From contig JACREV010000247.1 in assembly GCA_016218095.1 (NCBI GenBank), positions 1 to 9,805 on the forward strand: a stretch of 9,805 nt of DNA, written 5' to 3'. The notes beneath the pieces were generated by a model. It was not told the DNA's origin, did not search any database, and saw nothing but the letters and a program-made list of their open reading frames with translations. Shown here piece by piece: positions 6,341 to 9,805 of this stretch (position 1 is the stretch's first letter; each line of letters starts with the position of its first letter). Source of the DNA: Deltaproteobacteria bacterium (lineage in GTDB: Bacteria; Desulfobacterota; GWC2-55-46). Made by a program: the position numbers and the translations under genes.

Positions 6341-6363
6341 GAAAATTCTTAAAATATTTTAAT
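6334..6363 (+). promoter_or_regulatory. Candidate upstream promoter for the PBP1A-moaA operon
   Basis: TTGTCA (6334-6339, 5 of 6), an 18-nt spacer and TTTAAT (6358-6363, 5 of 6) would start transcription near 6370, giving a leader of about 87 nt. The -10 region overlaps a perfect 14-bp palindrome (6349-6362). The tract is so A+T-rich that such matches are expected by chance. Confidence 0.3.
6349..6362. repeat. 14-bp perfect A+T palindrome in the divergent promoter region
   Basis: TTAAAATATTTTAA is its own reverse complement and lies within the spacer and -10 of the plus-strand promoter candidate. It could be an operator for a dimeric regulator, but simple A+T palindromes arise easily in such sequence. 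Confidence 0.4.
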
Positions 6364-6421
6364 AAAAAAAATGGCACGTTTATTTTTCAATGGACCATGA
6401 GCTTATCCAAAGGCGTTTACC

Positions 6422-6450
6422 TTGCTTTACCCACCTGTTTTTGCTATCAT
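6422..6450 (+). promoter_or_regulatory. Candidate extended -10 promoter giving a leaderless PBP1A mRNA
   Basis: TTGCTT (6422-6427, 3 of 6), a 17-nt spacer and TATCAT (6445-6450, 5 of 6) are present, with the extended -10 element TG one base upstream (6442-6443). Counting the usual 7 nt from the last -10 base puts the transcription start on the A of ATG 6457. Confidence 0.4.
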
Positions 6451-6456
6451 TTCCGA

Positions 6457-8832
6457 ATGCGTCGTTTGAAGATACCCCTTGCAGTCATCGCCGGGATTTT
6501 ATTGATAATTTCCGGCGCTTACATCTACTTCACCAGAGACCTTCCCTCGCTCGGCGCCCTCGAGGACTACCACCCGAACCTCGTAACAAACGTCTACTCC
6601 CATGACAACAGGATCATAGGCGAGTTCTACATCGAGAGGCGCGTCGTCGTGCCCTTGAGCAATATCCCTCCGCACCTCATAACCGCCTTCCTGGCCGCCG
6701 AGGACACGAGGTTCTTCGAGCACGAGGGGATAAGCTACATATCCATCCTCCGCGCCATGGCCAAGAACCTGATCGCCGGGAAGGTCGTTCAGGGCGGCTC
6801 TACGATAACGCAACAGCTCGCCAAGAGCCTTTTAAGCTCTGAAAGAAAGCTCTCCAGGAAGGTCAGGGAGGCGATCCTCGCCTACAGGATAGAGAAGCAC
6901 CTGACGAAAGACGAGATACTCACGCTCTACTTGAACCAGATCTATTTCGGCAACGGCGCCTACGGAGTCCAGACCGCGGCGGAATCTTACTTCGGCAAGG
7001 ACGTCGAGGACCTCGACCTCTCCGAGGCCGCGCTGCTCGCGGGCCTTCCAAAGGCGCCTTCAAAGTACTCGCCGTACGCCTCGATGGAGCTTGCGCTGAG
7101 GCGCCAGGAATTCGTCCTCGGGAGGATGGTCGAAGAGGGCTTCGTAACAAAAGAAGACGCGGCGAAGGCGGCGTCCAAAAAGCTTAAGCTAAGGCCAAGG
7201 AAGGCTGATAGTCTAGGCATCGCCCCGTACTTTACCGAGAACATACGAATCTACCTTGAGGAGAAGTACGGGCAGGAGGCTGTCTACAAGGGAGGGCTCG
7301 AGGTACACACGACGCTCGATGTGGAAGCGCAGAAGGCCGCGAACATCGCGGTAAGGGACGGCTTAAGGGAGTACGACAAGAGGCACGGCTACAGGGGGCC
7401 CGTGACCTCGCTCAAGACAAAGGAAGAGGCCGACGCCTTCAGGGCTGAGGCAGATAAAAAGATGCTTTACGAGCCATTGAAAGATGGTGAGATATACAAG
7501 GGGATTATCACGGCCGTGAACGCGAGGAACCCCGCGCTCATGGTAGACATAGGCTCCAGGCACGGGGCCGTGACGGGTGCGGACCTCGAATGGGCGAAGC
7601 TATATAACCCGTCGAGCGCCCCTAACGGCGGCAAGCCCGAGACAGACATATCAAAGATATTCCACGCCGGGGACGTCGTCGAGGTGATGGTAAAGTATCT
7701 GCCGCCGCAGAACTCGATGATACTGCCGTTGAAGCTCGAGCAGGAGCCTGCGGCGCAGGCCGCGCTACTCGCCATAGAGCCCGAGACCGGGGCGATAAGG
7801 GCGATGGTCGGAGGCGCGGACTTCTCGAAGAGCCAGTTCAACAGGGCGACCCAGGCCATGAGGCAACCCGGCTCCTCTTTCAAACCCATTATCTACACCG
7901 CGGCTATCGACAGGAATTATACCCCGGCGTCGATCGTAATGGACTCCCCTCTCGTCTTCGACGAGACTATAAAGGAGACTCAGTGGAGGCCGAGGAACTA
8001 CGACGAGCAGTTCGAGGGGCCGACGACCATCAGGGAGGCGATAGCCCGCTCCCGGAACATCATCACCATAAAGGTATTGAAGGACATAGGCATAGACCAT
8101 GTCCTGAACTACGCGAAGCTCCTGGGGATAGACTCTCCGCTCGCGCGCGACCTCTCGCTCGCCCTCGGCTCTTCGGCAGTGACTTTGGAGGAGATGACGA
8201 CGGCCTTCGCGACCCTCGCCAACATGGGGGTGAGACCCGAGACTATGTACCTCACGAAGGTAACGGACCGGACCGGGGCCGTGCTTGAGGAGGCCCAGCC
8301 CTTCACGACCCCCGTCATAAGCCCGGAGACGGCCTACATTATGACGAGCCTCCTTCAGAGCGTCATCGAGCGCGGCACCGGCATGAGGGCAAGGGCGCTT
8401 GGCAGGCCCGCGGCAGGCAAGACCGGCACCACCAACAACCTGAACGACGCCTGGTTCATCGGGTATGTCCCGGGGCTTGCGGCCGGGACCTGGATAGGGT
8501 ACGATGAAGAGAGGGAACTCGGGAGGGGCGAGACAGGCGGAAGGGCGGCGCTCCCCATCTGGCTCCGTTTCATGCAGGGGGCTACGGCCGGGATGCCGGT
8601 AAGGGGTTTCCCCGCGCCCGAAGGCATTGAATTCGCCAAGATCGACCCCGAGACCGGCCTCCTCGCCTCATCGGCTACGGAAGACCCGGTATTCGAGGTC
8701 TTCAAGGCCGGGACCGCCCCTAAAGAGGTAGCGGCGGGCTCGGCAAGGTCGGCGTCATCCGACTTCTTCATGATGGATACCGGCTCAAAGCCGAAGGCCA
8801 GAAAAATAGAGCCGCTGGAGCCGGAAGACTAA
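6457..8832 (+). CDS. mrcA: Penicillin-binding protein 1A (bifunctional peptidoglycan glycosyltransferase/transpeptidase)
   Basis: This 791-residue class A PBP polymerises lipid II into glycan strands and cross-links the peptides on the periplasmic face of the inner membrane. A short basic N-terminus and one membrane anchor (about 6-24) lead to a GT51 domain with catalytic Glu82 in EDTRFFEHEG, GGSTITQQLAK (113-123) and the later REAILAYRIEK and YLNQIYFGNGAYG motifs. An OB-like insert (about 320-425), typical of PBP1A, precedes the transpeptidase. There the active-site triad motifs are SSFK (Ser473, Lys476), SRN (532-534) and KTG (655-657). All key residues are present. I chose ATG 6457 because it gives the standard short cytoplasmic tail. 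An in-frame ATG at 6397 would add 20 unlikely residues, and neither has a Shine-Dalgarno sequence. moaA follows after 5 nt. The symbol follows E. coli usage (also called ponA). Confidence 0.95.
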   Translation: MRRLKIPLAVIAGILLIISGAYIYFTRDLPSLGALEDYHPNLVTNVYSHDNRIIGEFYIERRVVVPLSNIPPHLITAFLAAEDTRFFEHEGISYISILRAMAKNLIAGKVVQGGSTITQQLAKSLLSSERKLSRKVREAILAYRIEKHLTKDEILTLYLNQIYFGNGAYGVQTAAESYFGKDVEDLDLSEAALLAGLPKAPSKYSPYASMELALRRQEFVLGRMVEEGFVTKEDAAKAASKKLKLRPRKADSLGIAPYFTENIRIYLEEKYGQEAVYKGGLEVHTTLDVEAQKAANIAVRDGLREYDKRHGYRGPVTSLKTKEEADAFRAEADKKMLYEPLKDGEIYKGIITAVNARNPALMVDIGSRHGAVTGADLEWAKLYNPSSAPNGGKPETDISKIFHAGDVVEVMVKYLPPQNSMILPLKLEQEPAAQAALLAIEPETGAIRAMVGGADFSKSQFNRATQAMRQPGSSFKPIIYTAAIDRNYTPASIVMDSPLVFDETIKETQWRPRNYDEQFEGPTTIREAIARSRNIITIKVLKDIGIDHVLNYAKLLGIDSPLARDLSLALGSSAVTLEEMTTAFATLANMGVRPETMYLTKVTDRTGAVLEEAQPFTTPVISPETAYIMTSLLQSVIERGTGMRARALGRPAAGKTGTTNNLNDAWFIGYVPGLAAGTWIGYDEERELGRGETGGRAALPIWLRFMQGATAGMPVRGFPAPEGIEFAKIDPETGLLASSATEDPVFEVFKAGTAPKEVAAGSARSASSDFFMMDTGSKPKARKIEPLEPED

Positions 8833-8837
8833 GCGCC

Positions 8838-9805
8838 ATGACAAAGCTCGTCGACTCATACGAACGGAAGATCGATTACCTCCGCATCTCGGTCACCGAC
8901 CGCTGTAACCTGAGGTGCGTCTACTGCATGCCCCCCGAAGGCATCGATCTTACGGAATCCTCGAACATCCTCAGGTACGAGGAGTTCTACCGCATAGCGA
9001 GGATAGCCGCGGCGCACGGGGTATCGAAGATACGGATAACAGGGGGCGAGCCGCTTGTAAGAAAGGGCATCATAGAGTTCCTCGCCTCTCTAGCCGCCAT
9101 CCCCGGCATAGAGGACTTGAGCCTCACGACCAACGGCGTGCTCTTGAAGGACTACGCGCAGAGGCTCAAGGACGCCGGCCTGAAGAGGGTGAACGTCAGC
9201 CTCGATTCGTTGAAGCGCGAGAGGTTCCAGAAGATGACGCGCGGGGACAACCTCCAGGACGTGCTCGAAGGGCTGGATGCGGCGGAGAAGGCCGGGCTCA
9301 CGCCTGTAAAGATAAACATGGTCGTCATCAAGGGCTTCAACGACGACGAGGTCCTGGACTTCGCCCTAATGTCAAAGTCGAGGCCGTACCATGTAAGGTT
9401 CATCGAGTACATGCCCTTCAACACCCAGGAGGGGTGGCAGAGGGACAAGTGCCTCACCATGAAGGAGCTTAAGAATATCATAGAAGAGAAACTCGGCCCC
9501 CTTGAGCCGGTAAAGGACCCCAAGGGCGGGGCGGGGCCGGCGCGGAGATACCGCTTCAAGGACGCGCCGGGAGAGGTCGGCTTCATAAGCCCTGTCTCGG
9601 AGCACTTCTGCGGCTCGTGCAACAGGCTCCGCCTCACATCCGACGGCAAGCTCCGCGTCTGCCTCTTTTCGGATTCCGAAATAGACATAAGGAAGGCCTT
9701 AAGGGACGGCTCCGGCGACGAGGTGATCGAGCACCTCCTTTTCAAGGCGGTGGCCGAGAAACCCGAGCGCCACCACATAAACGAGAACATATTCAAGAAG
9801 TGCTC
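8838..9805 (+). CDS. moaA: GTP 3',8-cyclase MoaA, molybdenum cofactor biosynthesis (C-terminus cut by window edge)
   Basis: This radical SAM enzyme converts GTP to 3',8-cyclo-7,8-dihydro-GTP, the first step of molybdopterin synthesis, in the cytoplasm. The visible 322 codons hold the radical SAM cluster motif CNLRCVYC (Cys23, Cys27, Cys30), the SAM-binding GGEPL (69-73), the SLDSL motif (121-125) and the second 4Fe-4S site typical of MoaA: Cys258, Cys261 and Cys275 in FCGSCNRLRLTSDGKLRVC. MoaA proteins are usually about 325-335 residues and end in a conserved GG, so only a few codons lie past the edge. It starts 5 nt after the PBP1A stop, with GGAAG at 8823-8827 inside the end of the PBP1A gene as a likely ribosome binding site. 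Cotranscription is therefore likely, although the two functions are unrelated. Molybdopterin would serve respiratory oxidoreductases not seen here. Confidence 0.97.
   Translation, partial: MTKLVDSYERKIDYLRISVTDRCNLRCVYCMPPEGIDLTESSNILRYEEFYRIARIAAAHGVSKIRITGGEPLVRKGIIEFLASLAAIPGIEDLSLTTNGVLLKDYAQRLKDAGLKRVNVSLDSLKRERFQKMTRGDNLQDVLEGLDAAEKAGLTPVKINMVVIKGFNDDEVLDFALMSKSRPYHVRFIEYMPFNTQEGWQRDKCLTMKELKNIIEEKLGPLEPVKDPKGGAGPARRYRFKDAPGEVGFISPVSEHFCGSCNRLRLTSDGKLRVCLFSDSEIDIRKALRDGSGDEVIEHLLFKAVAEKPERHHINENIFKKC

Larger units (their letters stand above)
6144..6456. other. Divergent intergenic region with structured minus-strand leader
   Basis: This gap separates the cytochrome gene (minus) from the PBP1A gene (plus). 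About 6181-6280 is GC-rich and full of inverted repeats; about 6281-6400 is very A+T-rich. The GC-rich half is the likely 5' leader of the cytochrome mRNA. The A+T-rich half carries promoter-like boxes for both directions and a 14-bp palindrome. No convincing gene lies inside; the open reading frame of the PBP1A gene extends through it to 6169, but that part is not protein-like. Confidence 0.7.

Noticed and set aside
6169..6456. N-terminal extension of the PBP1A reading frame back to 6169, or start at ATG 6397
   Set aside because: The extension would translate hairpins and A+T-rich intergenic DNA, is not protein-like, and would put about 100 extra residues before the membrane anchor. ATG 6457 gives the normal PBP1A N-terminus.
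6390..6605. 71-codon plus-strand ORF overlapping the PBP1A start
   Set aside because: It is out of frame with PBP1A, has no ribosome binding site, and most of it overlaps the conserved start of PBP1A.

Overview
The window reads as one contiguous stretch of a Gram-negative, respiring, mesophile-like bacterial chromosome. Supporting signs are a bifunctional Rel/SpoT protein, a bifunctional class A penicillin-binding protein with a single N-terminal anchor, a tetraheme c-type cytochrome with a Sec signal peptide, a PEP-CTERM (exosortase-sorted) secreted protein, and molybdenum cofactor synthesis. The coding DNA is G+C-rich, yet uses AGG (Arg) and ATA (Ile) freely. Together with the multiheme cytochrome, this suggests a deltaproteobacterial (Desulfobacterota-like) or Nitrospirota-like organism. 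That placement is inference, not a measured affiliation.

Layout: 1-2092 (minus) is rel/spoT, cut by the left edge inside its last (ACT) domain. 2093-2392 is an A+T-rich divergent promoter region. 2393-2803 (plus) is a small lipoprotein of unknown function. It is followed after 49 nt by 2853-5078 (plus), a repetitive beta-solenoid-like PEP-CTERM protein. The two probably form an operon that ends at a bidirectional terminator (5150-5185). That terminator also serves the convergent tetraheme cytochrome gene, 5208-6143 (minus). 6144-6456 is a second divergent region. On its minus strand it carries a structured leader with a terminator-like hairpin ahead of the cytochrome gene. 6457-8832 (plus) is penicillin-binding protein 1A. 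Five nt later moaA begins (8838 to the right edge), lacking only its last few codons.

Two themes run through the window. The first is the cell envelope: lipoprotein, PEP-CTERM surface protein, periplasmic or surface cytochrome, and peptidoglycan synthase. The second is housekeeping (stringent response, molybdopterin). I see no mobile element, CRISPR array, tRNA or rRNA.

The most interesting non-coding signals are two. One is a candidate attenuator or cis-regulatory RNA in front of the cytochrome gene. The other is that rel/spoT and the PBP1A gene both lack a Shine-Dalgarno sequence and both have a -10-like box placed so that transcription would start at, or within 2 nt of, the start codon. 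No clearly new multi-gene system is visible.
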